Positions 1 through 13,149 of a DNA stretch of 64,000 nucleotides are shown here, piece by piece (within the stretch, counting starts at the first letter, position 1; the number at the start of each line of letters is the position of its first letter). A program made the translations under genes and the position numbers. Origin of the DNA: Maratus speciosus (taxonomy: Eukaryota; Arthropoda; Arachnida; Araneae; Salticidae); NCBI GenBank assembly GCA_963932465.1, contig OZ010792.1:512291100-512355099 (forward strand). The letters are read 5' to 3'. The notes beneath the pieces are model-generated. The model was not told the origin of the DNA and did not search any database. It saw only the letters and a program-made list of their open reading frames with translations.

Positions 1-719
1 AGCATTGGAGAACAGATCATTCCAGTATGGCATTCTTATGACACTACTAATAGTCCGTGAATTTAATGGTTCTTTACTAACGTGGAAAAATATGTTAACG
101 TTACCCGTAATTTTACTGAGTTATTTAGCTATTTTTCCCGGTGCTCTTCCCCTCTTGATCTTTTTTTTCTAGTGATCAGTCTCCCTTATCGGTCTCTAAA
201 AAAGTATTGAATTAAAATCCTCTGTGTTGCATATATATATGAATGTATACAAATTATTTCATTATTCTAGCACAATGCTCATATAAAAATATCATAATTA
301 ATGTGAATGATTTAAGAACAAATAAAATATATCGAGTATATTAAAAAAAAATCATAGGGCTTTGTTTTTTTTTTTTTTTTTTCCCAATTTTTCATCTATT
401 TTTTAGTTTACACTTCACTTTTATGCGGAAATACATGTACAATACACTTTTCAAATGTATCTTTCTGCACATTTTAGCTTAGTTAAAGTGCAAGGTGGTG
501 TTACTAAAACAAATTTCAATCAAATGATATTTGCAAATACATATAAACTTATGTTATAAGCCCATAAAATGACATATGCTGATAAATACAATTATGACAG
601 TCTTTCGGATATAAATGTGATAGTTTTTTTTATGAAGTTTCCATGCAAATTTAACTCGGAATAATATAAATAACTGTCACTCTTTCTGTAGAAAAAACGT
701 CGTGCCGTTTTGAATTTTA

Positions 720-1410
720 CTGCAGGCAACCAGGACCGTGCGAAGTGGGGGGCGAAGGGGGCAGCCGCCACGGGCGCGGAATTTGAGGGGGCGCCAAATT
801 TATATTACAAACCTCTTTTTTTCTTCTTTTTTGTAAAAAAAAATTGTATACTTACATATTGGGAATTTTTTTCCTAATAGAAGTACGTATATTTTTCGTT
901 TCAAAGTTATTGCATTGTCTTTTACCCCCCCCCCCCCCCCCGCAACACACACAGAAATAAAAATTTATGAATAAAGACTTATTTCTTTTCAAAACTTGTC
1001 TTGGATCTTTGTCTTAATCTCTTTTGTTAACCTTCTGTTTTCTGAGTCTGTGCTTGTGACTAAAATATATACTCTCAAAATAGCATGGAGTTTCTTTCTT
1101 GGAATATAAAATGGCTCCAAACTATGTTATACTGTACTATTAGATGCATTTTTACTACACCCATTTTCCATATCCTCTTTGCCAAAATATAAGTGCAATT
1201 TTCTCTTATGTTATTTAATTTTTTGAAATTTATAAATTAAAATTAAACATAATGTTTCAAAATAAACGCGAAATATGTATTCAGTAAAATTTGTTTCTGT
1301 TCCTACACTTTTTAATTTTGTGACACCTGTCACAAAGAAAAGTTGGGGGGAGGTGGCGCTAAATTGAAACTTTGCCCCGGGCGCAGTTTTCTCTTCGCAC
1401 GCTGCTGCAG
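720..1410. mobile_element. Non-autonomous hAT-like element
   Basis: The left edge has CTGCAG followed by CGTGCGAAG and then GC-rich sequence ending GGGGGCGCCAAATT. The right edge mirrors this with GGTGGCGCTAAATT, CCCGGGCGC, CTTCGCACG and CTGCAG. The GC-rich inverted ends with AT-rich filler between them resemble widespread non-autonomous hAT elements. No clean 8-bp target duplication was seen and no coding sequence is present, so the class is tentative. A poly-C run lies at 926-942. Confidence 0.45.
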
Positions 1411-1710
1411 ACAACATACTGATAACGTCAAAGATTAGCCCTTTACTATTGATAAACTGGTTAAAGAAGAAGGTAGGAATGCTTTTCAAATGCCATGTTA
1501 CTTGACATACGACTTTTGCCCATCTGTGTGTAGTTACTATTCACACACGCTATAATTAGCAAAGGAAGAGAAAGGTATCTCAAGCAAGTGTTGAGGGGAC
1601 ATATTTTTCAAATTCGAAGTGTAATCGACTATAAAATGTATAAAAAACAAGATAGAATCATACACTTTATCTCAATTTTATTCCTTTAATTGTTTGTTTT
1701 CTTATTTTTT

Positions 1711-1746
<36 letters not shown>

Positions 1747-2323
1747 CAGTGTACATTATGATATCATAAACATAAACATCACTGTCATACAAATGAGTTA
1801 GAATGCGTAATATATATATATATATATAAGTAATTGGAAATAGATGATGAATTGTAGTTATATAGTGGTTATATATATATATAACTATATGTATATATGT
1901 AAGACTATACATTAATATTTTAAGTGTCCTAGTAAAATATGTTATTTAAATGTTATAAATACATAAATAAGCAGAAATTCAAAATTCTGCTTCTTTTTAT
2001 TATATAAATTTAAAACGTTTCTATCATAACATTATTATTAGGAAGGGTACATAATATGGGGAATGCACTGTTGAAAACCTATTCCCATGAATATTAATAG
2101 GTTAATATTATACGATAGTAATGTATTTCTCTCCCCTTAATCTTTGCAGCAACAACAAAAAAATTATTTTGGGCACGAAAAATGTCATAAATGGAATTAT
2201 TTTATGTTAAAATAATACATACATACATACATAAATATGTGCGTGATTTCTGGAGATTATTGACTATACATTTCACATATTTTAATAATAACCCCGTTTT
2301 TGTGGTTGAATCAATTGAACTCC
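1411..2323. other. AT-rich sequence without recognisable genes
   Basis: The stretch contains a poly-T tract (about 1,711-1,743), TA dinucleotide runs near 1,810-1,828 and 1,873-1,895, and TACA repeats near 2,217-2,232. No splice-flanked coding stretch or known element was recognised. Bases 1-719 are likewise AT-rich with nothing recognised. Confidence 0.5.
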
Positions 2324-2524
2324 GATGATAAAGGTGGTATGTGGCAAAATAAAGGAAAATCAGTTAATCATATTATTAAAGTTAATCAATTGTCCTCTAC
2401 CATCTATTAAAGAGAGATTTTAATTGATAAAGGAAGCATTTGGCAATAAACACAAGTAGATGTATGTAAATTTGCAGCTCATTTTCAAAAAATGATGACT
2501 GCATATCCTACCACCTTTATCATG
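2324..2524. repeat. Short inverted-repeat element
   Basis: GATGATAAAGGTGGTA near the left end is mirrored by TACCACCTTTATCAT at the right end about 200 bp away. The interior is AT-rich and non-coding. It is probably a miniature inverted-repeat element of unknown class. Confidence 0.4.
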
Positions 2525-5317
2525 TGATTTCTAGTCTTACTCTAACATGCAGTTCCTTTTTTAATTATAGACTAAGAGAAAAAAAATAATGATTATTTAA
2601 GAACATGTTTTAATTCTTATTTATAATAAACTTTTACGAAAGATCATTTCTTGCTTCAATTCGAATTCCATGAATCTAGGTATAGGGATAAGAGAAAACG
2701 GATTTTAGGTGAAATGGACAAACAACGTAAATAAAAGACTCTTTTTCTAATTCTTGTGAATTTGTTGGGTAGCCGCCATGCATATCAGACAAAAAATTAT
2801 AGTGGTTCGATGAATACAGTGCATTTTCTACTGATTTTCGAATATTTAATAATCACATAAAAAATCACAACCCCCCCCCCCCCCCACACACACACACACA
2901 CACAAACAGAAAAATGCCTCACAGCTACGACCAGTATTGTCAGAATTTGAAGATAAATCGAGCTTTATAAAATAAGTTGCAAGCATATATCTATCTTACT
3001 ACATTTCATTGCATTAAAAAAATCACTTAAAAGAAAATCCAACATTTTTTTATATTTTTATTAGGGGGTCTAACCGGAGATCGAGGGTTACAGAACATTG
3101 GTAAAATCTTACATTTTAACTGTAATAGATTTCTTACAATTAATTAAATTTTAGATCGCACACTAACGACTCCAAAAATAATTTTACATAAAAAATATCA
3201 AAATGTGTTCAAATAAAGTTTTGAAATTTATTAAAAGCAATACTTTTGCATTAGCACCAAACAAGATGTTAATATTCGAAGCAATCGATAAGTATTTTGT
3301 TAATTACAGCAGCCTTTTTTATGATAATTTCAGTGGTTTTAGCGAGTAGTTAGATTACTCGTTTATTAAATTTGTGTTATATTTATATCATTTATACTAT
3401 TTTTTATTTATTTATAAAGCTTCAATTTCGTTATGGAATACTGCTCAGAAATGAAAGCTAGACTATTTATATTGTTTCGTCTGTAAATGGGTCGGTCTTT
3501 TGTAGTCGGAAAGAACAGCACAATTCTTTTATAGCAATGTACTTTATATATATAATTCCCTTGGTCATATTTCATTAAAAAAAAATCTGAACAATTTCAA
3601 AGAAAAAAAATGCTTTCGACGTGTATATAATCTATAAATAGATTAACAAATGTTGCTAAAAAGCTGCCTAAAGTCAAGCTTAAAGCATATTTGGAAGAAA
3701 AAATATCATAATTCAACAAACTTAAAAAATATAACAATTAAACAAAATATTAAGAATGTTAATTGTGTTTCCGTTTATTTGCATTTCTTCTTTTTACTAA
3801 AATATCTAAATGAAATGCATTGCAATACTGTCGGAATTTTGAAATTAAAAATATTAATTTAATATACTAAAAAATAGACCAAATGATTTTATTATTGGAA
3901 TTATAAATTATTTTAGTTATAATTGCGCCATCCAGTGTCGTGTCAGTTTTCGAGCGCACAATATTTTTCGCTTGCGCTGTTCTCTTTTCTGAGTGCGCCG
4001 TTCTATTTTTGATAGCTCTGTCATATTTTTATTTTCTAAAATAAACAAGTACTGCATCTATTCTTAATTTTATTACAATTTTAATTGCTATTTTCTTTTT
4101 TTAAATTCTTACTAATAAATTATTGCACCTATTTATTTTTCTGTTTTGTACACTGAAAAGAAAGGTATAGATACATGTTTAAAGTATGTTTATAACTCTA
4201 ATTACATAAAAAGAATGCAAATTATATGAAACAATTATTATGATTCTTAAAATCCCCCCCCCCCCCCCTCCAGAAAAAAAAAGGTTTTCAAACATGTAAG
4301 TTTAATATTTTGTTACTTTCAATATAGTTTTAGTTTATTTTGGTACAATTTCTGTTTATCAATAAGAAACATTTATTTACAAATAGTTGAAATTAAAAAA
4401 AAAATCATTTTAAAAAAATCATAGAAATGATACTGAAATGTTACAAACTGTTTTTAACCAGAAATATATTTATTATCATTTGGCATTTAGAAGAAAGTAT
4501 CTTTTTACGATGTCATAAAAAATTTGCTAACATTGAAACATTGTTTATGCATCTTTTATAAATTCTTTTAAAATGCATATTTCTGTTTAAATTATATATA
4601 TATATATATATATATTTAATTGTTTGAGATTGAATCGACAAAAAATTCTTCTTTGACTTGTGAAAGAGTCCTTTCATATCTATCCCCTTTCTCTCTATCT
4701 GAAAATATGATTAATACTTGTGAAATATTCTATAACATGACCCACTGTTCTCTTGACCTAGGTCACCGTATATAGTAGGGTAAGAATGCGTAATCTACGA
4801 ACGCATATTATCATTGTATGATCATGTGCATTTAAAAAAGCTTGCAAATATTTCCTGAGAAATGGTGGAAAATAATAAGGAATTTCCGTGCATAGAACGT
4901 TATATTCAGTGCCTAATTTAGTAATTTAGGGTTCAAAGCACGAAAACTTCAGTGAGCTCATACACACAGCTCCTATATGACTTATTTCTATTGACTGATA
5001 TATCCTTATATAATACATAAATAAAATCAGAGAATTTACTACTTGGAGGTTCTCACATTAAACCAGTAAATCAAGAATTTACACACAAGACTGCCCAATT
5101 TATACAGACGTGAATTGTGGATATCCACTAAATCTTCAGTCCCTTTTTTAACATTTCCCGTATTTCATGAATTTCATAGAAGTTTTCATGCACAGGCACA
5201 AACGTATGCATTTATGAACTTTTTCCAATCGTATTTATCTCAATATCTAATGTCAGGAGAAACCACAAGATTTTGGGAGACTGCAATTTTTATACTTCTT
5301 TTATACATCTTTTAAAT
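2525..5317. other. AT-rich sequence without recognisable genes
   Basis: The stretch holds a poly-C/CA tract (2,872-2,904), another poly-C tract (4,254-4,270) and a TA microsatellite (about 4,594-4,615). No coding sequence was supported; the few open frames are short and AT-driven. It may be CLCA intron or intergenic sequence. Confidence 0.5.
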
Positions 5318-5318
5318 C

Positions 5319-5790
5319 TTTTTTTAGATGCGTTCGTAATTACATAAATATGTAGCACCTATAATCGTCACCTGTTTCGTCCGTCTGACCGGATATAACA
5401 GTGCAGAAACTACACAACCGAATGGTTAAAAATTAAATATGTATAATCATTGCAAAATTGTGTCGAGTCATTTCAAATTTTATGAAAACCGAATCAAAAA
5501 TTAAAAATATATTAATAAAAGTTTTCTTCATTTTATTAAATCCTATCATAAGTAATTAATTCCATGATATCCCCTGATAGATCATGATTCAATGTTGCCA
5601 TAGTGATTACGTCAGATTTTAGATGAAATCATATCATTTACGTATTATTGCATTTAATGTATATAATAAATGTTATATTCATGTATTCTTGCATAAGAGT
5701 GCAACAGCTATTGAATCAAAATCTGAATGTTTATAAAACTAGCTATAGTACGTCATTTTCCACATTTGACGTACAATTTCCGACTTTCTT
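5319..5790. repeat. Diverged copy of the AGGTGCGTTCGTA repeat family
   Basis: It starts GATGCGTTCGTAATTA, continues with TGTAGCACCTATA and a CGTCCGTCTGACC-type tract, then ATATAACAG and a GTCGAGTCATTTCAAATTTT core. It ends with ACTAGCTATAGTACG and CATTTGACGTACAATTTC. The same order of words occurs at 27,252-28,435 and in the array at 37,397-39,120. This copy lacks the 174-bp tandem units and is the most diverged. Confidence 0.6.
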
Positions 5791-5799
5791 TTCTGCTAA

Positions 5800-7890
5800 T
5801 TTTGTAATTCGTTATCGCAATAACGCATGAACCCTGGATACAAACACTGTTTGGGTCTCTTTTCTTATGTTGTGTAGTATTTGAAACTTTTATGGTTCTA
5901 CTAGAATGGTGCAATTTAAACTTTGTACCGCCCTATTTACGAAGCTAATTTTATTCATAAATGCACTAAATTTGCATTTATATTTTACTCAAGTTTCAGA
6001 AAATGGAATTTTATTTCAAATTTTTCGATTAAAAATATTCTTAAAATTGGTAAAGATTTTCAATATAGAGCAGTGAAGAAAAATATGTTTTCGCTTAAGA
6101 ATTAATTTTAATTAAGGATGTATATGTATAAGTTATAGAAAAACACTGATAAGTTCCATGGCACAAGAAATAGTACTATTTAAAAATTATACGCGTTTAG
6201 ATGTAAAAATGTCTTAGTGAAGATGCAAAAAGGCGCGAGTTGCCAATTGCAGTGCAAAAAGGAAAAAAAAAATATTGGAACACGCTTATATAACTTTTAA
6301 TTGCATGTATGATTGGAGATTTTTTTAGACGTGATTTTCATGATGTAGCATTAACCCATAAGTCGCGTTATACTTTTCTTGGGCATTAAGAGGTATATAA
6401 GCACGGGAGTTTCTGGAACACAGTAGCGCTGATTAAGAGTTAACTATCTTGTTATTGTACGATATAAAAGTATGTAAACAATGAAACAAAACAGCTAATT
6501 TCTTTCAATTCTGCCAACTGACACCCCCCCCCCCCCCCCTAAGCTTATGGGATCATGGACGAATGTCCCGTTTGCCCATTCATAATACTGGCCCTGTGTA
6601 CGCTTAAATCACAGTTTAATTGTTCTACCTTATGTTGGTAGGGTTAAAAGTGCGGCATATAAATTAATACTATTTGCTTTTACATTGCGGTTACTTGAAA
6701 ATAGTAATGAATTTATATTTCGCTTAAAATCGATTCGAAATTCCTTGATCAATTGTAATAATTTCGCAAATTTTACCTTGTACTGTACGTGTAAAAAAGT
6801 TTTTACCATGCTAATTTTCCACAGAATTAAAAAACAGTTACTAAAAATTGCGAGTTTCAGAAACACCTTAATTTTTTTTTTTTTTCCATTTTCTTTTACC
6901 TGAAAAAGCTTTTTGGCCCACGCTCTTGGAAACTGCAGTATTAATAGGTATATAGTAAAACATTGATGTATTTTAATTCATATCGCTTTTTCCTCCTTCT
7001 TTATATATTAGATATATATCTGATTATATATGTGTGGACAGCTGATTTAAGCGATATTTAACGCGTTTTTTATGACAGATAATTACTGTTATATATATTA
7101 TTAATAATAAATCATCAGTTGTGTGGAATCTGAATTAAAATGCGTTGAACTTTTATGATTGTGTTGAAAATATTTCGAGATTTTAAATGAAAAATAAAAT
7201 GATAAATGCATACATATACAGAATTGCTGACGTTGGCTATTAAATAAAATAAAAAAGTTACGTAAAATTATTACTATTATTTTAAAATCTGAGTAATTAT
7301 AGTAAAAATTATATGCATTTTATAAAAAATAAAGGGTTATGATTCCACTTTTATTTTTCTTTCCTTAAAATTATTTCGAAGAATATCTTCTGTAAAGGTA
7401 GAAAAAGGCAAAATATTATTTTCTCCTGACCAAAACCCTTTTAAAAAAATATGTCTTCGGGCTAAAACTAACCGCTTTGAGTTCTACTTCTACTCTTGCC
7501 TAGAGCGATTTCGCACGATACGACATCTGGTCGTGGTCACTCACACTGGGTGGTAAGTGATAAAAAATGCCAGACTTAAAATTTCCTAGAAATTGGGTAG
7601 GAAACGTAGTAGTAATGATAACAACTGTATCCTTTCTCCGTATTTCAGATAGGGGAAAAGTTTTAATAACATTCAATGTATTGTATTATGAGTTAATGCA
7701 TTAATGATTTTGTTATGTATTAACGTTTTTCTCTCGCAAAGAATGCACATATTCTATTGCAGTACGTATAATTGATTTCAGAATACGCTTCTTTTTTTTA
7801 AAAAATATGCACCAATAGCAATTGTAAATGTTGATTTTATAACATTATGAAATTTAAACAAATAATTAAAATTAGACTTAAACTTTCATA
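5800..7890. other. AT-rich sequence without recognisable genes
   Basis: No gene or known element was recognised. A poly-C run lies at 6,524-6,539 and a less AT-rich patch at 7,490-7,560 (around CGATACGACATCTGGTCGTG); neither strand of that patch gives a recognisable protein. Confidence 0.4.
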
Positions 7891-7893
7891 ATA

Positions 7894-7897
7894 AACG

Positions 7898-7932
<35 letters not shown>
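7894..7932. repeat. TA microsatellite
   Basis: About 16 TA repeats, followed by a poly-A tract at 7,974-8,003. Confidence 0.9.
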
Positions 7933-7938
<6 letters not shown>

Positions 7939-7972
7939 AATATTTAACTTTAAAAAACGCAATTTTTCTAAT

Positions 7973-8006
<34 letters not shown>

Positions 8007-8487
8007 AAACCTCTTAAATATATTTTTATTTGCAAATTAAAAAATATTTTTAATCTAATTTCTTATCTCAAAAATGCCATATGAGCTCGTATTTTGTAGG
8101 TAAATAATCCAATGTTAAACTTTTAAAAGCATCAGTATTAACCCGGCGATGTTTATTTAGTCTATACCAGAAAAATAAAATTAAACAATAAAAAGTTTAA
8201 TTAGCACGTTGTTTTAATAACACATATATGGGTGATATTAAAAAATGAAATTCCGAAATAACTCCAAATTTGATTTTAGGATAGAAGATTTTAATCGTAA
8301 TTTTATAATATTGAGTAATGACACAAACACCTTTAAAATTTAACAATATAGAGTGATAAAAAAATAAGATCTGGCAAACTTTAAGAAATGGTAGACCACA
8401 TCATAACAAACTATTTTTTATATAGGAAGCCAATGTCGAATATCATTTTCTTTTGTCAAAAATACAAGGTGTCTCTCTCCAAGCACC

Positions 8488-8526
<39 letters not shown>

Positions 8527-8630
8527 ATTTCGGATATACTATCGGTCAGGAATGTTCATATGGGGTTGAAAATTTTATTCTGTTGGTTCTATATTTTTCA
8601 TTTGGGGGGGGGGGGGGGGTCGATATTTTA

Positions 8631-8924
8631 TTAAGTCTCTCAACTGCTCTGCTCAACAAGCGCAAACCATATTGACACATTTACATATTCATTTTTTAAT
8701 AGAAAGATATAAAATTGGATGGCCTGACTATGGAAGCGATCTGGAATCAAACTGTGTTTTCCGTTTTTTTCTTTTTTTATAAATAAATTACCTATTGAGT
8801 TATAAGCGATTTTGATCACGTAACAAAGACGTTTTTCTCCCTTCACTGACTGATTTTTCTGCTTTCTTTGGGAACTTCGGTTCAAAACGTCCACTTTGAC
8901 ACTAATTTGTAAAAGAATTATCAC

Positions 8925-8956
<32 letters not shown>

Positions 8957-9086
8957 CGGAAAAAAACTGTTCGATTACATAGTTTCTGATCAACAAAACT
9001 TGCTAGGTTTCATGCATTTCCGAACAAAAATGAATTAAAACTTATGTCATAAAGCTCTGCCCTTTTGGATTTGAGAACAACCTTAA
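8631..9086. mobile_element. TTAA-flanked miniature element, family 1, copy 1
   Basis: Bounded by TTAA at both ends. The left end reads TTAAGTCTCTCAACTGCTCTG and the right end GGATTTGAGAACAACCTTAA. The interior includes GCGCAAACCATATTGACACA, a GATCACGTAAC segment and AACGTCCACTTTGACACT. Two further copies lie at 33,208-33,636 and 45,140-45,566 (the latter in opposite orientation). TTAA duplication and the lack of a transposase point to a piggyBac-type non-autonomous element. The stop-free frame across it is shared with the other copies but resembles no known protein. The copy contains a poly-A tract at about 8,929-8,956. Confidence 0.7.
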
Positions 9087-9228
9087 GACTTAACAATGAT
9101 GGTATTGCATTGAGCATTTCAAATATCTTAAAATTAAAATTCCTTATAGAAATCTAAATAAATATTTTAAATAAACTTTGATAATTAATGCTTAATGAAA
9201 CCGATCTCATTCATACTAACAAAAACAA

Positions 9229-9531
9229 CTGGGAGGGCTACTTCATTCACACGAAAAGACCCGCTCGCTACTGCTAATACAATGAAAGGAATTTATAAAG
9301 ATATCTTGTTTGCATTTCAATATTTTTTAAATGACTTTTTTTTAGATACCTGAGATCGATCTGTACAAAGGCCGTTTTTTATTTTTTATTTTAATTTAAA
9401 TTTTTATTTTTTATGAGGATGCTTTCATTTTCAAAACCGGTTCCGAAAATGAATGTGTCCTCATTAAAAATACCTGTAAACAAAATCGAAAAAGTAAAAA
9501 ACTGTCTTTGTGCAGATCGATCTCAGCTATC

Positions 9532-9566
<35 letters not shown>

Positions 9567-9663
9567 AAAAATATAGAAATGCAAACGAGATATCTTTATA
9601 AATTTAGCTCATAGGATTAGCATTAGCGAGCGGGTCTTTTCGCTCGCTGAAGTAGCCTCTTAA
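9229..9663. mobile_element. Foldback miniature element, family 2, copy 1
   Basis: Inverted arms of roughly 200 bp. The left arm reads GGGCTACTTC, GAAAAGACCCGCTCGCT, AAAGATATCTTGTTTGCAT and GAGATCGATCTG; the right arm is its complement, ending GCGAGCGGGTCTTTTCG and GAAGTAGCCTCTTAA. The centre contains AAAACCGGTTCCGAAAATGA. A TTAA is present at the right edge only. A diverged relative is at 11,922-12,379. The right arm holds a poly-A tract (9,533-9,562). Confidence 0.65.
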
Positions 9664-10727
9664 TGCATCAGTTATTTTTCTGATAATCCTTTTATTTCTG
9701 AATTTTTTACTGAGACTATGATAAAGCTGAAAATATTCTTACAATTTTTTCTTTCAAAGAAATAAATAAGCCCTTTAATTGTATTAATAAAAATAATACT
9801 AATTTAAAATGTCGTATTCCTTTATCATAATGTTTTGCTTTATCTGTTACACATATTTAAACATTCGTTAGATAATCGATGCATATCGACAAGAACAAGA
9901 AAAAACTATCGATTTTCTAATATTTATTTTTAAAGTTGAAATTTATCTGAATATACGAGTACAATAAAATCATGTATTATTTTAATAAAAAGTTTCTTGA
10001 AAATATGAATTCTCATTGTGAGTTGCTGTCCTAGTTGGATTCGAAAATCCACTACAAAAAACAATTTTTGTATAGGAAACAAACGTCGAAAAACATTTTC
10101 TGCTGAGAAAAATACAGGGTGTCTCATTCCAGACTAAACACAAATTTTATCAAATGTTTAATTTGAATGAACCATATTACAGTAAAATTTCATCAGACTC
10201 GTCTTGCTATTGTGTGAAATATAAATATAAAACACGAATTTGTGGAAGTTGTTGCCCTTATCTACCTCCAAACAGTATTGAACTACATGCTCCATAATTG
10301 GAAATGTAGTTCACATGCATACGGTGTCACTGACCGAATTACAGCTCACTTCCAGAATATTTTTTAGTGTTATTGCATTTCACATATAAAATATAAATCA
10401 GACAAAAAATTCTAAAAATCTTTATTATTCAGTTTTCCCGTTCATTCAGACATAGACACTCGCGAGCTAATATTAAAGCTTCGGAAGTTTTTTTTCAAAT
10501 ATTTCGTGTGCATTTTTACTTATTTATTTATTATTAAAATAAGATTAGTCTTAAACTTTTCAAATCAAAAATATTAGAAAGCTCATTTTATAAAAGATTG
10601 AGTTTTTATACATAATAATAAATATTGCAGCTTAAGATTTATAGTATTTTGTGATATTTTAACAACAAGAATTGTTTTAAGCATTATATACATTCAAGCG
10701 TGAATTTCCTGAACACATTTTAAAGTA

Positions 10728-11685
10728 GGGGAGACCGGGGCTAGTAAGCGCAGTTTTCAGTTATTGATTTTTATTAATCTTTTGTTTAAGTTTTTTATGA
10801 AACTTTAACTGTACTTTTAAAGAACAGGCATTGGGCTATAAATACCTAGAGTTTTGAGTTTGTAGCTTTTGTAGTTTATGTTTAGCGGAAACCTAAAGTA
10901 AAAGGAAAGTTGTGCGCCAACCTATCCCGTCACGGGGCAAGTTGCCTATACCTATGGGGTAAGTTGGCACACGTTTTATAAAAATTTAAATAAGACACGC
11001 AGTTAAGAGAAATCAATTTCATTATTACCAGTAAGTTTAAACAAAGGCGTTATCGCCGTTCAATGTAAATTCTAAATTATACAGACATAAAAATAATGAA
11101 TGAAACATTAACAATGAGTAACTTCTATCCTACTCGATATCATAATCAGAGTCACAGTTGTCACAAATAAAAAAACGAGTTTCTCCGTTTGGGCAAGCCT
11201 CGTGTGCCCAAAATCTGGCATTGCAACCACTTTTCTCGGTGTTTTCTGTTTTTCAAGCTACCAGCACACACCAGACATCGAGCCAACTTGCCCCGTGTTC
11301 AATGCGCTTACTAGCTCCTTAATGAATTTCTTCACAAAAGGGACACGTAACCATCTAAGCATAAATAATCCTAGTAAATCACATATGGGGTAGGTACAGC
11401 TAGTCATACACTAAGAAAAATTGCACAAGTTAAATAGCAATTATTAAGGTAAGCATTAGAAATTAGAAAAATAATGAAGCAACAAAAAATTACTTATGAG
11501 TGCAAAAAACAGAAAAATCGTAATAAATGTCCACTGAACGTAGGTAACGCTGCAAAACTACAATGAGGATTGTAAAAAGCAAGAAGAAAGGTACTCTGTG
11601 ACTGGATGCGTAATCTATCCACAAACAGCCGATTTATAATTACTGTGCCTACTTACCCCTGTAGCCAACTAGCCCCGGTCTCCCC
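10728..11685. mobile_element. TA-flanked GGGGAGACCGGGG element E1
   Basis: The element starts GGGGAGACCGGGGCTAG and ends CTAGCCCCGGTCTCCCC, with TA immediately outside both ends. Inside, near both ends, an element-specific word recurs: GGGGCAAGTTGCC and GGGGTAAGTTGGCAC (10,930-10,970), GCCAACTTGCCCCG (11,281-11,297) and TACTTACCCCTGTAG (11,649-11,664). It is 958 bp with no recognisable transposase. The TA target fits the Tc1/mariner/pogo superfamily. Related elements lie at 22,156, 46,743, 56,048 and 59,010. Confidence 0.75.
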
Positions 11686-11699
11686 TATGTAGAGATAAC

Positions 11700-11707
11700 G
11701 CGATTTT

Positions 11708-11742
<35 letters not shown>

Positions 11743-12087
11743 GACTAAGAAACGTTTTAAATACATTTTTAATTATAAAAAAAAAAAAAAAAAAAACTTA
11801 ATATGATTTCATATCTGAGAAATGACCTCGTATTATGTTGGTATCATCGATAATAAACTAACGATATTTACTTTTCTACACCAGAAAAAAAAAATTAAGT
11901 AATAAAAAGTTTTAATGTGTCTTAAGAGCTTATACAAGTCACACAGAGAAACTCGAAAGAAAACGTTAAACCTATGGGAGAAACTTAAGCAGAAATCTTT
12001 AAGAAGTCTTTATATATATATATTTAACTTTCTTTTTCTTTTGGGATATCTGAGGTCGATATCTATTTTTGTGCTTTTGCACTTTTG

Positions 12088-12131
<44 letters not shown>

Positions 12132-12995
12132 AGGACAGTTTAATTTTCACAGCCGGTTCTAACCACTTCCAAAACTAAATGTATCCGCATAAAAAAAAAA
12201 AAAAAACTGTGACTCAAATTGGAAAAGTACAAAGGCATAACAATGGAATATCTTATCAACTTCGGGTTTCCTTAAAAAAAATGAAATATTGAAATGCGAT
12301 TGAGAAATCTGTAATGAACGCTCCGATAGGATTAACATTAGTTTGGGCGCTTCTTTTCGTGACTTACATAAGCTCTTAATCCCATTTTGCAACACATAAA
12401 TGGTTTATATATATATGTATTTAAAAAAAAAAATAAATTATGAAAGACAAATAATTTCAAATTTGCTTCTAGTATAGGAAGTTTCGTCCGTAATTTTCTC
12501 ATGTTAATGAATGATGACATAAACGCCTTTAGAATTTAGCAAGACGTAGTGGTTAAAAAAAATAAAATAAAAATGCAGGAATATAATTAACAATGCCGGT
12601 GAAGACTACCCTAAATGACGGCTCCTGGTGCGGGGACACTAACCTAGCCGCCACACTTCAGCGGCATTGCGTCCGTCCAAAAAAACCCCAGATTGTATTC
12701 ATAACTTTAACTATAAGTAATCCATATCATGGTAAAATTTAACCAGGAATGACTTGCATTGTGTAAAATGTAAATATAAACTTTGAAGTTGTGAATGTTC
12801 TGTTAGTGGACGTCGTGCCAATAAATAACTCCCACAAACATTGAAGTAGTAGCTTTGTGTTGGAAAATGTAATTCGAAATACACATAATGTCACTGACAG
12901 AATGACTTTTCACTTCCAGAATGTTTTGGTATCGCCATGGCGTTTTTCACAAAGGAAGATAAATTTTAAAAAATCTCTAAACTCACTACTTTAAA
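11700..12995. repeat. Diverged segmental duplication, copy B
   Basis: Partner of the blocks at 8.0-10.4 kb, with shared words in the same order apart from independently inserted miniature elements. It carries long poly-T (11,711-11,741) and poly-T (12,091-12,128) tracts. No coding capacity was seen. Confidence 0.45.
11922..12379. mobile_element. TTAA-flanked foldback element, family 2, copy 2
   Basis: Bounded by TTAA; the left end TTAAGAGCTTATACAAGTCAC is mirrored by GTGACTTACATAAGCTCTTAA on the right. Internal words (ATCTGAGGTCGATATC, ATGAGGACAG, AGCCGGTTCTAACC, GTACAAAGGCATAAC) match the element at 9,229-9,663 in the same order. Poly-T fills the middle. Confidence 0.65.
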
Positions 12996-13149
12996 AGTTA
13001 TAAACAAAATTTTATTTGGATTAAAGTGATTTTATTTTATACGACACTAGTTTCCTATAAGACAATTGCTTGTTGTATTGCATAAGTTTGTCTCATCTTT
13101 TTTGAATCAATCTATTCTTTTAAAGCGAAAAGTTCTGATACTGCAAGAT

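Larger units (their letters stand above)
7890..10430. repeat. Diverged segmental duplication, copy A (interrupted)
   Basis: Blocks at about 8,000-8,200, 8,300-8,380 and 10,130-10,430 are similar, with many substitutions, to blocks at about 11,755-11,920, 12,480-12,560 and 12,680-12,990. Shared words include CCAGAAAAA followed by AATAAAAAGTTT, GACA.AAACRCCTTTARAATTTA, and GTGTCACTGAC followed by TTCCAGAAT. Copy A also repeats a 90-bp piece at about 8,415-8,495 and 10,065-10,135 (ACAAGGTGTCTC versus ACAGGGTGTCTC). It is interrupted by two TTAA miniature elements. Poly-A and TA tracts are abundant. Confidence 0.45.

Noticed and set aside
8640..8996. Similar open frames in the three family 1 miniature elements
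   Set aside because: The shared frame follows from shared DNA; poly-A expansion and lack of protein motifs argue against coding.
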